A DNA stretch of 64,000 bases from Aptenodytes patagonicus (taxonomy: Eukaryota > Chordata > Aves > Sphenisciformes > Spheniscidae). Of the stretch, positions 26,325 to 38,846 are shown piece by piece (position 1 is the stretch's first letter; each line of letters begins with the position of its first letter). The stretch spans positions 58,444,065 to 58,508,064 of the forward strand of contig NC_134952.1 of NCBI RefSeq assembly GCF_965638725.1. Reading direction: 5' to 3'. Both the position numbers and the translations under genes were made by a program. The notes under the pieces are model-generated. The model did not search any database. It was not told the origin of the DNA and saw only the letters and a program-made list of their open reading frames with translations.

Positions 26325-26854
26325 GCAGGTACATCTCGAAGCATCTGTGGCTGTGGTTATGTCTGTGCCGCAGCAGGTATATCTCTGAAGGGATTGTGGC
26401 CTAAGGATAAGTCCACACTGGAGAAGGTACACCTAGAAGCATCTGTGGCTGTGGGTAAGTCCATGCTGCAGCAGGTACACCCTGAAGCATCAGTGGCTGT
26501 GTATGAGGTCATGCTGGAGCACCTCAAAGCATGTGGCCATGGATAAGCCCATGACAGAGCAGGTACACCCCTGGAGGGATTGCAGCCATGGGTAAGGCCA
26601 TGCTGGAGCAGGTTTACTTCTGAAGGGACTGTGGCTGTGGGTAAGGCCACGCTGGAGCAGGTATATCTTTGAAGGCATTGTGGCCCATGGAGAAGGCCAT
26701 GCTGGAACACATGCACCTCAAAGTGACTGTGGCAGTGGATGAGTCTATGCCGCAGCAGGTATACCCCTGGAGAGACTGCGGCTCATAGATAAGGCTCCAC
26801 TTGGAGCAGGTACACCCCTAAGGGACTGCAGTCTGTGGGTAAGTCCAAGCCGGA
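26325..26854 (+). repeat. minisatellite, about 11 units of about 48-50 bp
   Basis: Units begin GCAGGTACACC-like, continue TGAAG..CTGTGGCTGTGGGTAAG and end CATGCTGGA-like. About 11 imperfect copies are visible, two of them starting with altered words (at about 26,517 and 26,705). Most units are 48-50 bp and one is shortened to about 40 bp. The array sits inside the retroviral remnant, upstream of the 3' LTR. Both strands are partly open through the array because the unit has few stops. I treat those frames as non-coding. Confidence 0.85.
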
Positions 26855-26860
26855 GCAGGG

Positions 26861-27169
26861 GCAAGGGGAGGAGTTCATTGCAATGTTAAACCCTGTGGTC
26901 TGGTCCAAAGGGACCAGGGGTGGAGACTGTAATGGAAATACCTTTAAATTGTTGTTACCTGGGATTTGAGTTGCATGTTATGGGAATTACTATAGCAAGA
27001 ACCCCTTGTTGCTAGCCAGGCTAGGAGCAAGGGGAGGAGTTCATTGCAATGTTAAACCCTATAACCTGGCCCAAAAGGACCAGAGGTGGAGATTGTAATA
27101 GAAATATCTTTAAATTGTTGTAACCCATGATTTGAGTTGCATGTTATAGGAATTACTATAGCAGGAACC
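26861..27169 (+). repeat. direct duplication of a 143-bp retroviral block
   Basis: 26,861-27,003 and 27,027-27,169 are near-identical copies. Both start GCAAGGGGAGGAGTTCATTG and run through TTTGAGTTGCATGTTAT to GGAATTACTATAGCA. The offset is 166 bp, with a 23-bp junction between copies. Differences are scattered substitutions without length change, so the duplication predates some neutral decay. It belongs to the 3' non-coding part of the retroviral element. Confidence 0.85.
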
Positions 27170-27506
27170 ACCTGAACCAACGGAGGACAAGCCTTACAAG
27201 AAGCAGTGCAAGTGCGGCAGTGACCTGACCTGAGCTGGCTTTGGTGCCCAGTAACTCCACGCAACACACCACCTCTCCTGTCCTGAGTGACCACTATAAC
27301 AGATGGAGCCCAAAGTCATGGACTAAATGAACTCAGTGGACGTTTTGTGGATATTTATGGACATTTTACAGACATTTCACGGAGGTGGTCCATAGACTAA
27401 AGGAATGATATCTGTGCACTGTATCAAAGGATGGGAAGGGAGGTGGTGGTTAATGAGGATGTATTGGATAGTGTGTGACCTGAGCATGACGTAAATGGTA
27501 CGGAAT

Positions 27507-27519
27507 AAGGGGTGGAGAA
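27507..27519 (+). other. polypurine tract
   Basis: AAGGGGTGGAGAA lies directly before the TG that opens the right LTR. Retroviruses use such a tract to prime plus-strand DNA synthesis. Its position confirms the plus orientation of the element. Confidence 0.7.
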
Positions 27520-27795
27520 TGTGCGGGTTTTGGCTGAGGTAGAGTTAATTTTCTTCATAGTATCTCGTATGGGGCTGTGTCTTGGATTTGTGCTGGAAAC
27601 AGTGTTGATAACGCAGGGATTTTTTTGTTATTGCTGAGCAGTGCTTACATGGAGTCAAGGTCTTTTCTGCTTCTCACCCCACCCCACCAGCGAGCAGGCT
27701 GGGGGTGCATAAGAAGTTGGGAGGGGACACCGCTGAGACAGCTGACCCCAACTGACCAAAGGGATATTCCATACCATGTGATGTCATGCTCAGCA

Positions 27796-27801
27796 TATAA
27801 A
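27796..27801 (+). promoter_or_regulatory. TATA box of the 3' LTR
   Basis: TATAAA within CAGCATATAAAGCTGG, with a CRE-like TGATGTCA about 15 bp upstream. It would place a start site near 27,825. A transcript from here would run rightward into the gene desert. Confidence 0.55.
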
Positions 27802-27982
27802 GCTGGGGGAAGAAGAAGGAAGGGGGAGACGTTCGGAGTGATGGCGTTTGTCTTCCCAAGGAACCATTACATGTGGTGGAGCCCTGCTTTCCTGGAGATG
27901 GCTGAACACCTGCCTGCTGGTGGGAAGTAGTGAATGAATTCCTTGTTTTGCTTTGCTTGCGTGTGTGGCTTTTGCTTTGCCT

Positions 27983-27988
27983 ATTAAA
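27983..27988 (+). terminator. ATTAAA polyadenylation signal in the LTR
   Basis: ATTAAA in CCTATTAAACTGTCTTTATC, followed within 60 bp by T-rich and CT-rich sequence suited to 3'-end formation. It lies about 185 bp after the TATA box, as expected for an R region boundary. Confidence 0.5.
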
Positions 27989-30900
27989 CTGTCTTTATCT
28001 CAACCCACGAGTTTTCTTGCTTTTACTCTTCTGATTCTCTCCCCCATCCCGTCAGGAGGGAGCGAGCAAGCGGCTGTGTGGTGCTCAGTTGCCAGCGGGG
28101 GTTAAACCACGACAAGCCAACACTGCATTGATGATACCGGCATCAAAGCCAAAGGATAATTATCCAGTTTATGCGAAGCTGAAGGAAGTGGGTACCCCTG
28201 CTAGTTTGTAATCATTTGCCGTTGGCCAGTGGCCATAAGAACTTGTCTCCATCGTACGCCCTCAAGTTTACAGCTTTCTTCTGGGAAAAGCTGTGCCTGT
28301 GCAGCTCCCACTCAGGGATGAAAGTGGTTAATCATGCTCTGCTAACTGTATTAGAGTTAAGGCGGCAATTTTAAAGTGAATAGAAGAAATCTGTCTGCTA
28401 TCTCCTAGGTATGCCTAAAATGCATCTTGAAACAGAACAGGATGGACAGCATACAACATCGACATCCAGGCAACCCATTTGTGTCACACCTGCCCCCGTA
28501 CGCAGTTAGAGACCCTTTCTCCATGAGTTCTTGCACCTCCAACTGCAAACGCGCACGACATGCTGAGAGCTGCTGAGAGAAGACAAGTCACTCCTACCTG
28601 AGCTACTGCAGAGTGTTGCTGGATCCCCAGTGTCAGCAAACATCGAGGTCCCGGCTGAGAAACGAGATGCCTGCACCCCAACTCCTGCACCCAGCAGCCA
28701 CCCCCGCATCTGCTGGCACCTCCCTCCCTGCCCCATGCGCTTAGCAGCCGGTGAGAGACCAAGCACGGCCCTTGTGCCACGGCCAGGGCGTGAGCCATTT
28801 GCCCTGTCTTTATGTCACATTTACAGATGTTGCAACAAGGTTCTCAAATGCAAGCAGGCAGCCCAGAGAATGGAGCATGGGGCTCAAGCACGGGGGACAG
28901 CCTGGTCTGAGAGGGATGGGAATGTTGGAGGGATGGGGTGGGACTGGCCCAGGGGGGTAAACCGCACAGGCATCGGGATCAGAGCTGCTCCCGGTAACTT
29001 CTAAGCCATGAAACTGTCATTTCGGAGAGGATGTAATTGCTAGAGGAATTACTTAGTTAATCACCGGGGGACAGATTCATTATACAAAAAAAAGAAAAGC
29101 TCTATCCGCGGGGCTCCCAAAAAATCAATTACTGGAAATGGTCTGCCGTGGCTCCCTGAAACCTCTGTTGGCTTAACTGATTATTTCTAATTTAATACGA
29201 ATCACACACTCCCCCTCACACTTTCATCCACCCACTTCCTGGAGGTCGACCTGATGCCTGTGCCTGGATAAAATATTCGATGAATCCCAAATGAGTGTTG
29301 CTGCTGCCTTTCAGAGATGAGAATTTAGCTGTTACATATTTCCAAGGACTTGATTATGCCTTTAGGTGCAGTGCTGAGTTCATCCTCCAGGCCTCTGTGC
29401 AAGAGCAGGTCCCAGGAAATGCTCAGACCATTATCCATTTCGAAGGATAGCTCCTCCGCCTTTCTTCCCTTTTCCCCAAAGGTGATAGAAAGTCTGTAGT
29501 GAGGCGCATCAACAGCAAACTGTGGTGCTCTTCCTTGGAGAAAGGTCCAAGCTCTGTTCATCTTCCTCCCACTTGCTCCTCAGAGGAAAGGTGTAAGCAG
29601 ATAAACATACGTGTCTTGACACTGCAAGTCTTCAGATAAGGGTTAGGATGAGGTTCTGAATCAAACACAGTTTTAGGATAAAATTAGATTTTCCACTAAG
29701 CAATTTTTTTGCAAACATTTGGCAAGCTCGCTTTTTCATTAAAACATCTAAAATCAGATCCTTGGATGAGGAGGGGAGAGAAAGTGAGACATTTTGGCTA
29801 TAAAGTTCTATATTTTAAATCTCTCTAACAGGAGCTGAAATTTGTTTCTCCAGTGCCTTTGCCTCCCCCATCTCAGGCTCCCTGGGCAGATATATTTCTG
29901 CATTTTCCATCATGGACTGTCCCACACATCCCACCAGTAACCCTGGAGGTGGTGCTTAAAGGAGGTGGTGCACCTGCTTAGGAATGCAACGCTGTACACC
30001 CGATGCGCGACAGCGTGTGGAGACCAGGGAGGTGAACCCCACAGGTCGGTCTGAGGAACCCCAGAGTTTCCCAGGAGCCAGTCGCCATCTCCCCCTGCCT
30101 CCACCAGCGACAAGCCCTGCCTCGGCTGCTGAGGAGGAGCGTTTCATCACGCACTGTGGCTGGGGAGCTGACAGGGAAAAAGCCATGTGGGAAGAAAACC
30201 TGGATCCTGATAGCTCTGGAGACTTTCTAAGCAAGTATTTTTATATTTGTAAGGAAACCAGCTTCTGTCTGTGTGCAGCTGTAATGGTTATTTGGGCCAA
30301 GTTGTGGCGGAGGTAAAAACCATCAGTTTGCCTCTGCACTCTCCCATCCCACACGTTTCAGTCACTCACCCGCCAGCCTGCTCACCTTGCTTTCTCCAGC
30401 CTCACTGCAATGGCTTGCAAAACAAAACACTGCGCACTGCAAGCATGGTTAGCAAAATTTAGCCCTTTCTATTTTTTATTTTTTTTATAGTGAAGGAATG
30501 ACTAAATTCACAGGCCAGGTGTATTTGTATGGTGAGAGTGCAGTAGGCTGTGTGATGTCAATATTTTCCCCTTTAAAGGCGAGTGATACTGAAACTAGCC
30601 TCTTTTTCTTAACTTCATCTATTTTTTGCTAGCTTTGTGGTTTTTAATACGCAGGAGGGAGTATTTTGGGAAATGTTTTCTTTTCACGGCTTTTTTTTTT
30701 ATAGTAACCCTTTTTAAAATGCTGACTATACGCTTGCTCAGATAAATGTGTATCTGAACACACAAGTGATTATCCTATTTTCATATAATTAATTTTTTTT
30801 GAGTTTCCATGTGCATTTCCTGCTCATTTGACCATGTAATAATTAATTAGCATTAATTATCTTAGATTGCACCTTCACTGTCTACACACACATTCAATTA

Positions 30901-31216
30901 GAAAGGTAGGCTTTTCACAGCCCTCTTCTTTTCAGAGGGGGCATCCACAAGCAGTGAAAACATATCCGCAGCGAGGACACATTTTGCACCTGCTAGAGTA
31001 TTCTGAGAAACTATTACTATTTTTCAAGAAACGCTAAAGTCAAAATCTAAGCCACAAACCCACGTGGTCTCTGCCACATCCACGCTGGGGACTGGACTTT
31101 TCCCCCTCTCCCTCACCATCCCAGTTCCCCGCATCCACGGGCATATTTCCTTCCTCTGGATATATCTCTACCTTCAAAGTCCTCTGATCTCATGACTCTT
31201 TGATGTCCACCTGGCC

Positions 31217-31277
31217 ATCTCCCATCATCATCTCCCATCATCTCCAGCTGGTGCTCCAGCTGGTGCTCTAGCTGGTG
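31217..31277. repeat. short tandem repeats (ATCTCCCATC and 12-bp CTCCAGCTGGTG units)
   Basis: Two adjoining arrays. A CATCTCCCATCAT-type repeat spans about 31,217-31,241, followed by three 12-bp units CTCCAGCTGGTG (the last with one change) at 31,242-31,277. The 12-bp unit contains a CAGCTG E-box, so three E-boxes sit at a 12-bp pitch. Confidence 0.8.
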
Positions 31278-31890
31278 CTTGCAAACACCCAGTTTAAAGC
31301 CCTCACATCCCCTCCCCACCCCAGTTATCTCCAGCAGCTCTTTCTTACCACCTCATGGGCCAACAAGTACAGCAGAGGACCAATATCTAACTAGCTTTAT
31401 TGCTGGCAGCTGAAAGGATTTCACCTCAGTGCTCCTAAAAGCTGAGTATGTGCTTTGTCACCCTGGGCAAGTGTTTTGGTTTCCTTCAGGGGGGATGTGC
31501 CCACTCACTCCAGGGAGAGGTGTTTGGGGAGACTCTTCTGGTAGTGTGAGACATTTTCAGCCAAACCATCTCACCACCTTCAGCCAAGTCCTGCAGGAGT
31601 GAGACTGGAAGATGCCGTGGTAATCACTGCCCTCCTAAAATATTAGGGATGCGATGGCAAGGAAAATTGTTGCTCCCAGATACATGATGCTATCCGGATG
31701 CCACATAAACCCAACCGTAACTCAATAAGAAAGCAAAGAGCAGAGAGTGCAAAAAGCCCAGACGGCGCTGCTCAGCAGGGAGGGAGGGAAGTGGTGGCAC
31801 ATTTCCTAGAAGACCAACCACAGAAGACAGTGCCCCTGGGACTCAAACTTCTGAAGCACCGGCATGAGGACATGAATCATCTGGGCATTG

Positions 31891-31920
31891 AAAAAAAAAA
31901 AAAAAAAAAGAAAAAAAAAA
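31891..31920. repeat. A-rich tract
   Basis: Nineteen A, one G, ten A. There is no clear retrocopy upstream and no flanking duplication that I could see. Confidence 0.85.
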
Positions 31921-32202
31921 CCCATCTGACCTGAGACTATGCAGATGAGCATCGTACCGATGCCAGAGATGAATCATCTGCCACCTGCACTGACTCAGAG
32001 AAGTGACAGCCACACGCCACAGGAAGCAGCCGGTGCCAACGGCAGTGCTGCCGAGCCCCTGCGCCCACACACCGGAGGAGACCACCCTAAACCCCCTGGG
32101 AGGGAAGGAGGGAGCCAGGGACGGCAGGGGACGTGGCCTGCTTCATCTCTGTGTCACTGAGTCAGACCCCGTTCACCGCTAAATGTTTTGGGTGCACATG
32201 CT

Positions 32203-32290
32203 GTATATATGCATGTGTGTGTATATATATATCAGTATTACGCATGTATGTATATATTTGTGTGACTGCCTATATAGTCATACATATACC
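32203..32290. repeat. degenerate TA/TG-rich microsatellite
   Basis: Alternating purine-pyrimidine DNA: TGTATATATGCATGTGTGTG, then further TATATATAT and CATGTATGTATATAT blocks. The simple repeat is impure. Confidence 0.75.
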
Positions 32291-33186
32291 CACAGAAAGC
32301 ACGCATAATTTGGCAGCTATTGGCACTGAGTGCCGTTTGTGACTTCTGAGAAACTAAGCATCCTTAAGGCACATGTCACAAACCTGTCACCCGGAGGAGG
32401 GAGAGGGGTTTCCCCTCGGAGGCAGGTAAGCAGTTTGATGCTGCTCTCCAAGCTCGGATGAAGGTCTGGCAGGTGTCAGCAGAAGTGCAGGACTAGACCT
32501 TAACTGCCTGTGGTGGCAACGGGATACTCGCCATGGAAATAATTTTTCTCCAGGAAATAATTTTTGTTTACCAAAAGAGGGTACCACAAAATGAGCCAAA
32601 CCCGTATGTCGTCATCAGTGGGCCCCAAGTGAAGGGCCGCTTGCACCCCATGCCTGTGCCACCCCCTCCCCATCCCACGCATTCCCGGGAGCGCTCGGTC
32701 CATCCTCGGCAGCCTGGTCCAGCCGCCCTCCCCTGCCCTGTCTCTGTGCAGGGGATTAATTTCCCCAGCAGCGTTTTGTGGTGCTCCCGAGGTCTCGCTT
32801 CCTTGGAGGGGAGCCGGCAGTGAGCTAAAGCCCCCTTCCCTCTGGGAGGCAGGCCCCTTTCTGCAGCGGGAGCCATTTCCTCCCCGAACAGATGCTGTGA
32901 GGAACAAACCCGGCCTCTAGGAACAGCCACAGGTGTGAAGCCCCCGCACCTGCCTGCACAGCTGGAGGCTCAGCTGTGGCGGGGAGGACACCGCCAGCAC
33001 CCCTCTTCCCCCAGCAAAAGCACGAGACGATGGGATAGGAGGGGGAGAGAGGTGCAGGAGCCACTGCTTCAGACTGGTCCTTTGCAGGGCAAGGGGAAGG
33101 AAGCCCAGGGAGCAGAGAAAGGGAAACGCTGAGGGGGGCTCCAGGTGGCAAACCCCCAGACTGATTGTTCCAGCTAAAATAATGCA

Positions 33187-33226
33187 CATACATACATGCA
33201 TATTTTTATATATATCTATATATACT
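33187..33226. repeat. TA/CATA-rich microsatellite
   Basis: ACATACATACATGCAT followed by TATATATATCTATATATAC. A short impure AT-rich repeat. Confidence 0.75.
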
Positions 33227-36200
33227 GTTCTTGCTTAAGCTACCTTCAGGTTTCCCATTCCTAAGACCCTGAGCACCCAACCCTTCCCTCCTGATGGCTC
33301 CATCACCACCTTCTGCTCCCAAAAGAGATGGTGCAGGGAGGACAAGCAGGCGATGCTGTCACTGCCAGGGTCCTCAAGCAAAGGGGTGCAAAACTGAGGG
33401 GGGCAAGGACAGGGAGCCCCTACCTGGAGCACATCCCCGGGCTCACACCTCTCCTGCTGGCACTGTGACACCACGGTCCTGACAGCAAAGGGGGTTTTGC
33501 TGCCTGGGAAAGCCCAGGTGGTTGTTCTTTGCTGCTTTCCTGGAGGAAAGTCATCTAACTTCTACAGCTTTTCCTTTTCCTTTTCAGTTCTGCCCCCCCC
33601 TACACTGCAAATAACAGCCTTCCTAAAAATAGCAAGCGTTTCTTCCTTGATGTCACCAATGGCTAGGCTTGTTGGTATGAGAGCACACAGGGTAGAGGAT
33701 GCCTGCATCTCACGCCAGCTTCTGCTTTGGGCTAAAGCAGCGTAGTCCCATCCACATGAAGATGGGGGGTCTCTGCTGCTTCCAGGGGGGACTGGCCTCC
33801 CTGTCCCCTGCCACCCCGACTGATTTTTCTCGAGCTGAAAGATCAAACCTACTTCTCACATTCCTTTGTAACAGGGGGATGAAGAGACTTACCCCACAGG
33901 AGATTTGTGGGTTGATTGAGGAAGAGCATGTTGAGGCTGTATTTTGAAGTCATCAGCCTGGTGTTCAACTGCTGGTCCTGACTTTGCTCCTGGAGCACCT
34001 CAGAGCATCTACCAAAGTGCCCTTCTGTTCTCCTAGGCTTCCTACATCTGCCTGAGGATTTTCAGTGCATGTCTCCCTGGAAGTATGGCCATTAGGCAAG
34101 CTTGGCGTTTGTTTGTTCCTTCAGCCTCCCTTGAGACTATTTTAGGCAGATGAGATTAAACCAAACGGTCCCCAAATCACCCAGCAGTCCTCCGTCCCAC
34201 CACGCACGCAGGGACCAGCCCCCAGGCCAGGTCCATCCACGGTGCACAGAGCTGAAGGAACGAGGGAGGAAGATTTTCACGTGTTGGTGGGAAGCTGGCC
34301 AAAGGATGTGCCACCACCCAGGGGTGTATCTGCCTCTGGTGGCTTCCCAGACCCCCCCCCCCGAAAGTCTTCCATGGAGGAAACTGCTCACCAAAGCATC
34401 CCTCAAGTCCTGGAGCAAGAGTTAGGCACATCTGATGGCTCTCCTCGACTGGGGATGTGTGCAGCCTCTGTTGGGAGGCAGTCAATAGGATTACTGTGGT
34501 TCATTACAGACAAAAGTGGGGTTGTTAGGTTTTATTTGCTTATATAGATTTTGTTGTGTAAAGTAACACCAAGGAGCTAAACTTTGCTGGGCAAATTATT
34601 TTACTTGCAGTAGGCTAACAATTTGTATGTAGCTATTTATGCCAGGGTTTCCACGCTGACAAGATATTTTCAGAGAAGGTGGTTATAGTTCATCACATCA
34701 TGGGGCCGTGACTGAAAATCAGAAAATATTTCCTCAGGACAAGGTTTTCCAAAACCCAGGGGGGCAGGACGAGGGCAGATGGCTTTTGAATGAAGGTTGC
34801 CCATGTCTGTAGATCCCTCCTGCAAAGCAGACCTAGGGATGCAAAAGCTGGCCTCAGGGCCAGCATCCCAGCCAAATCCTACAGGAAACCTCCTGACATC
34901 TTCATAGCTGTGCAAATGAGAGAGAGAGAGACTTATACACGAGCATTGGGGGCGAATTTATGTTCCTGGGCATTTTAAAACCTTTTAAACTACGTTGCCT
35001 ACAGTTAAACATTGTAAATGAATTAATGCTTAACACTACCACAGGCTGCGTCAGCAGCTGGCACCCCCAGCAGCGTTTCATGCCCGCGGATACCGAAATG
35101 GCAAGCACTAGGCAGCACTGGCGGCAGCCAGCAGCTTCACACCTCGGGTGGCCAAGGGAGGTCTGCAAAGGGAAATCTTTCAGAAGGCTGAACGGCGGCT
35201 CCAGGGGCCGGTGCTGCGAGGCATCTCCAGCAAACAGCATTTCGTCCCAGCTGCCCTCGCAAGCCGGAGGGGATGGGGAGGAGGGTGGGAGGCTCGGGAG
35301 GTGCCCCGTCCACTCAGCAAGCGACTGACCTCAGCACTGGGATGTGTCACTGAGGGCCAGGGTTGCACGAAGGGCTGCAGGAGGGGCTGGTGGGAAGAGG
35401 GGGCTCTCCACACTCCCCCTTGTTTTGCGTCAAGAGGAGGAGTGGAAAGGTTTGAGGAGGAACAACCTCTCCATTCATGTTAAAACAACACTGTCTCTTC
35501 ACCTCTCTTTCCCCAGAAAGATTAAGTTTATCCTCATGCCTGACCCAAATCCCAGCTCCATGAGAGTGAGCTCCCCTCGTGCCTCTTGCGCTGCCCCTTC
35601 AGGCCAGGAAACCCCCCAAAAAAGACTTGTGCCGCATCACCTTCTCCCACATCTTGGAAAACAAACCCAGTAAGGGACAGGGACAGAGGATGAGGATGAG
35701 GAGACAGGTGGGAGCAGCGGGCTGGTGTCCCCCACACACAGCAAGGGCCACCTTCCCTCTCAGGCTGCCCTTGCTGCAGGCTACGCTAGCCCAAAAATGG
35801 GCTGCCGGTGCTTGGCCCCACGGGAGATCAAGCCCTTCCCCAGGCTGCCCTCTGGGAACCACGATGTTCTCATTGGAGCAGGAAAAAAAGCCAGAAAAAG
35901 AAAAAAAAGCCCCAACCCAAGCACTCTCAGATTTTTCTAAATAAGAATTTAAACGGCTGCCAGCCTATCTGCTGATAGCAGAAAGCAGATTGCAAGTGTA
36001 ACAGGATGCAATCGAGTCAGACGATTCCAGGGAGAGCACCAGAAGGCTTAATATTAGCACTACTGGCATTCACAGCCTTTGCTAATGACTTAACGATTGT
36101 TTGCGCTGATTTGTGTTGGCTTCGATATGCAGAGAGCAACACTTTCCGTTTAAAACTGGGAGAGACCATCAGGGATCTTACTAACTATCCGATGGCTGCT

Positions 36201-38846
36201 TTCTCATAAATATATGTTTTCAACACCTTAATGTTAAATAAATATGTGGAGGAAATGAACAACCCCCCCAGAAAAAAAGTCAAGTCCCCAGATTGCGCAC
36301 TCCCCAGGACTGGCATTTTATAGGCAATTTCCTCCCCAGCAGCATTACCTCGGGAGACGAAACACACCTGCAGGACTCAATAGGATTTAGTGCCATTGAA
36401 ATCCAGCAAAAAGCACCAAAAGGAGAGAAGAGGTTTCTGCTGCGCAGGGCTACATCTCTCTGCGGGGAAATCCCTCTCTAAATTCCCACTCCTGCAACAG
36501 CGAGCTGTGCTGCCCTCTTAAATTAGACGGGTTAAAGCCCAGGCAGGCTGGACCACACTGTTGCTCTCAGAGATTTCTCTGACTTTAAAGAGCCTGTATA
36601 TTTAAATTAAAAGCATTTCTCCGTGCTTGGGATGTGAGTTTTGCTGCTCGTTGAGCTGCACCAGTCGGCACCCGTCCTTCCTCAGGACGCCCACCCTGAA
36701 GGGTGCTCTGCCCTTATGGTTCATCCTTTACCAGCACAGAGGCACTTTGGAAAGAGGTCCCCAACCCTCACCTCAGGAGAAGCAGCACCGATCAGAGCAG
36801 GCACATGGGGACAGCCACCCCATGTGCGTACGCTCCCAGCCACACGTATGAGACTAATTAGCGTACGCGAGGTAAATAATGACAGCTCCGTGCCTATTGT
36901 TCGGCGCCTAACAGCAGGAAGAGTGTCAACACTTTTTTTCGGGGGCTCGGAAATAGATGTTAATTGTTAATTCCCATTTAGCGCTTCCCTTGGGATGAGG
37001 CCTGGCATACTGCGAGTATCTTTTCAAAATCCACTGGCAGAAGGAAAGCCCAAAAGTTAAGTGGGGAAAAGTGGAAAAAAAAAAATTAAAAAAACCCCAA
37101 CAACCTGGAAAACAACACGGCAAGCAATAAATCTATTAGGAGGGACAGCCCCAGCCCCTCGGGAGCCTGCAGCATCCCGCCCAGGGCACCTGGTTTGCTT
37201 CTCCCCTCACTGGGCAGTAGTACCGACAGCATCCCGCTTGCCCCATGCTTGGGCCAGCCAAAATTTGGGAGCCCTTAAAACAGGGCTGGGTTTAGAGCAT
37301 GGGGAAAAGGAGATGGATGCAGGCCCCCCACTTCCCCAACATCCCTGGGGGGGCCATGCCTTAAAAAGAAGCTTTCCACGGCTGCAGCCTGCAGATGCTG
37401 CTACGGCCACGGTGATGGGGCTGCCAACCAGCTCCCCCCAGAAAGAAAAGGCTGCTGCTTTTCTGTGGGACCAGAGGGCGGACCAGGAAGGTGACTGGGA
37501 AAGGAAGCAGGGGATGGGAGAGAGGGAGGGAGGACCAGAGGAAGACAAGGCCAGGTTTCATTAAACCTCACTCTTCTTACCCAGGTCAGCGTGCCTGGAC
37601 CACCCCGGGACCAACCCTGACCCACCTGTGACCCACACTCACCCCAAGAGCCAAGGCTTGGGGTCACCCCAAGTCACCTGGCTTCCCAGCATCTTCTCAT
37701 TTGTAGGGGGACGCAGAAAACTGCAGCCCAAGGTGCTGGTTTTGGAGAAACTTCAAGCAGTCGCTACCCACTCAAACCCCAGATGGTTCAACACAAACAA
37801 TGCAAAAGTTATCACAAAAGGAAAAAATAACATTTTTTTAAACCAATCTCACAGACCTTTGCTGACCAGATCATGGGAGTTTTGTATTTTTTTAATACCT
37901 GACAGTGCACTTGCACATTCCCCCGCTGCAATCCATCATGGCCGGGAGGAAGCAACACTCTGTTTGACATACCAATGCAATACCCTCCCGGAGCAGATAC
38001 ATCATGCCCCAGGCAGCTGCCGGGCTCTCTCCCCAGTGGCCTCTGCAGCAGGCAGTCACACCAGGAGCACACACGAGACCAGCCCGTGGGGCACCAGACC
38101 ATCTGTGGAGAGGACGGGGAAACCCCCTGGAGCAGGAAAACGCTTCTGCCAGGCCCACAGGGGTGAGGAGACTGCCGATGCTTCCCTTCAAATTGGCTGC
38201 AAATACCAAACAGAAGCAAGCCGTGCCTGCGCAGTTTCCGACGGTGGCCCACCCCTCGCTCTGGCAGGCGAGTGTTTGCCGTTTGGCTTTCTGTCCGGTG
38301 CTGCCTTGTACCCTGAGCCGGTGCCGTCACCTGAAGGGTGCCAGCCGGGAGCTGGGGCTGCATCCCCGAGCGCGGCGTTGCCCCCCCTGCCCGCCCCTCA
38401 GCGCTCTGCCAATGGGCAGCTTGCTGCCTTCGCCGCCACCATACCTAAGAATTGAAAACAAGCCAGGGAAGCAAGACGGGAGGTAACAAGGGAATTGGTT
38501 AAAAAATGCAAACTCCTTGTGGCTGTTGGATCAAGAGGACATGCACACGAGGTCTCTGCGCTCCCACGTCGCTCTTCTCCGCTCCTCCCCATGCATGGAT
38601 GCCACTGCAGATGTGCACGAGCCAAAAGGGGTTGGAGACATCATTAAAACAGGCTGTTCCCTCCGGACACCAGGTGATGCACGTCAGGTACGGTGATGGC
38701 ACAAGGAGGCTTCAGACAGGGATTTTTACTTCCCCGTTGCTGCTGATTTGCATGTAGCAAAACCATGGAGTTGGGAGAAAAATATCAACAAGTTTAAATA
38801 GACTGAAATGCAAAAAACATCAATTCTAGATGATGTTCAGCTCCAA

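Larger units (their letters stand above)
26280..28114 (+). mobile_element. deleted endogenous retrovirus (avian LTR family)
   Basis: The element starts TGTGCTGGTTTTGG at 26,280 and ends ACCACGACA at 28,114, the two termini of a well-known bird LTR family. Only the first 35-45 bp of the left LTR remain. They run straight into a minisatellite (26,325-26,854), then a duplicated 143-bp block, 3' non-coding sequence, a purine tract (27,507-27,519) and one full-length right LTR. No gag, pol or env reading frame remains. GACAAGC occurs just before the left end and again at 28,111-28,117, overlapping the right LTR end, so the true target duplication is ambiguous. The structure implies a large internal deletion. 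The family resembles ERVL-type avian elements, but the class is inferred. Confidence 0.8.
27520..28114 (+). mobile_element. 3' LTR, 595 bp, TG...CA
   Basis: This is a complete LTR. It opens TGTGCGGGTTTTGGCTG and closes GGTTAAACCACGACA. A TATA box (27,796-27,801) is preceded by GTGATGTCATGC, and an ATTAAA polyadenylation signal lies at 27,983-27,988, followed by a T/C-rich stretch. U3, R and U5 can be assigned roughly from these signals. The LTR could still start or end transcripts. Because the left LTR is truncated, insertion age cannot be read from LTR divergence. Confidence 0.87.
28115..38846. other. gene-free stretch with simple repeats
   Basis: No gene is supported. It contains a GC-moderate patch at 32.6-33.2 kb and simple repeats listed separately. 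A C-run lies near 34,354. A 275-codon plus-strand frame at 37,628-38,455 is Pro/Ala/Ser-rich without domains, and a minus-strand frame overlaps it. I regard both as chance. Confidence 0.5.

Noticed and set aside
26223..26716. Open frames of 107 (plus) and 119 (minus) codons
   Set aside because: They arise from the minisatellite units, which carry few stops in either direction; not evidence of a protein.
26273..28117. GACAAGC at both ends of the retroviral element as a 7-bp target duplication
   Set aside because: The right copy overlaps the last four bases of the LTR, whose ACA end is expected for the family, so only AGC is clearly outside. Part of the match is coincidence.
37628..38455. 275-codon plus-strand open frame
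   Set aside because: No domain, splice or codon signal; rich in Ala, Pro and Ser; overlapped by a 183-codon minus-strand frame. Most likely chance.
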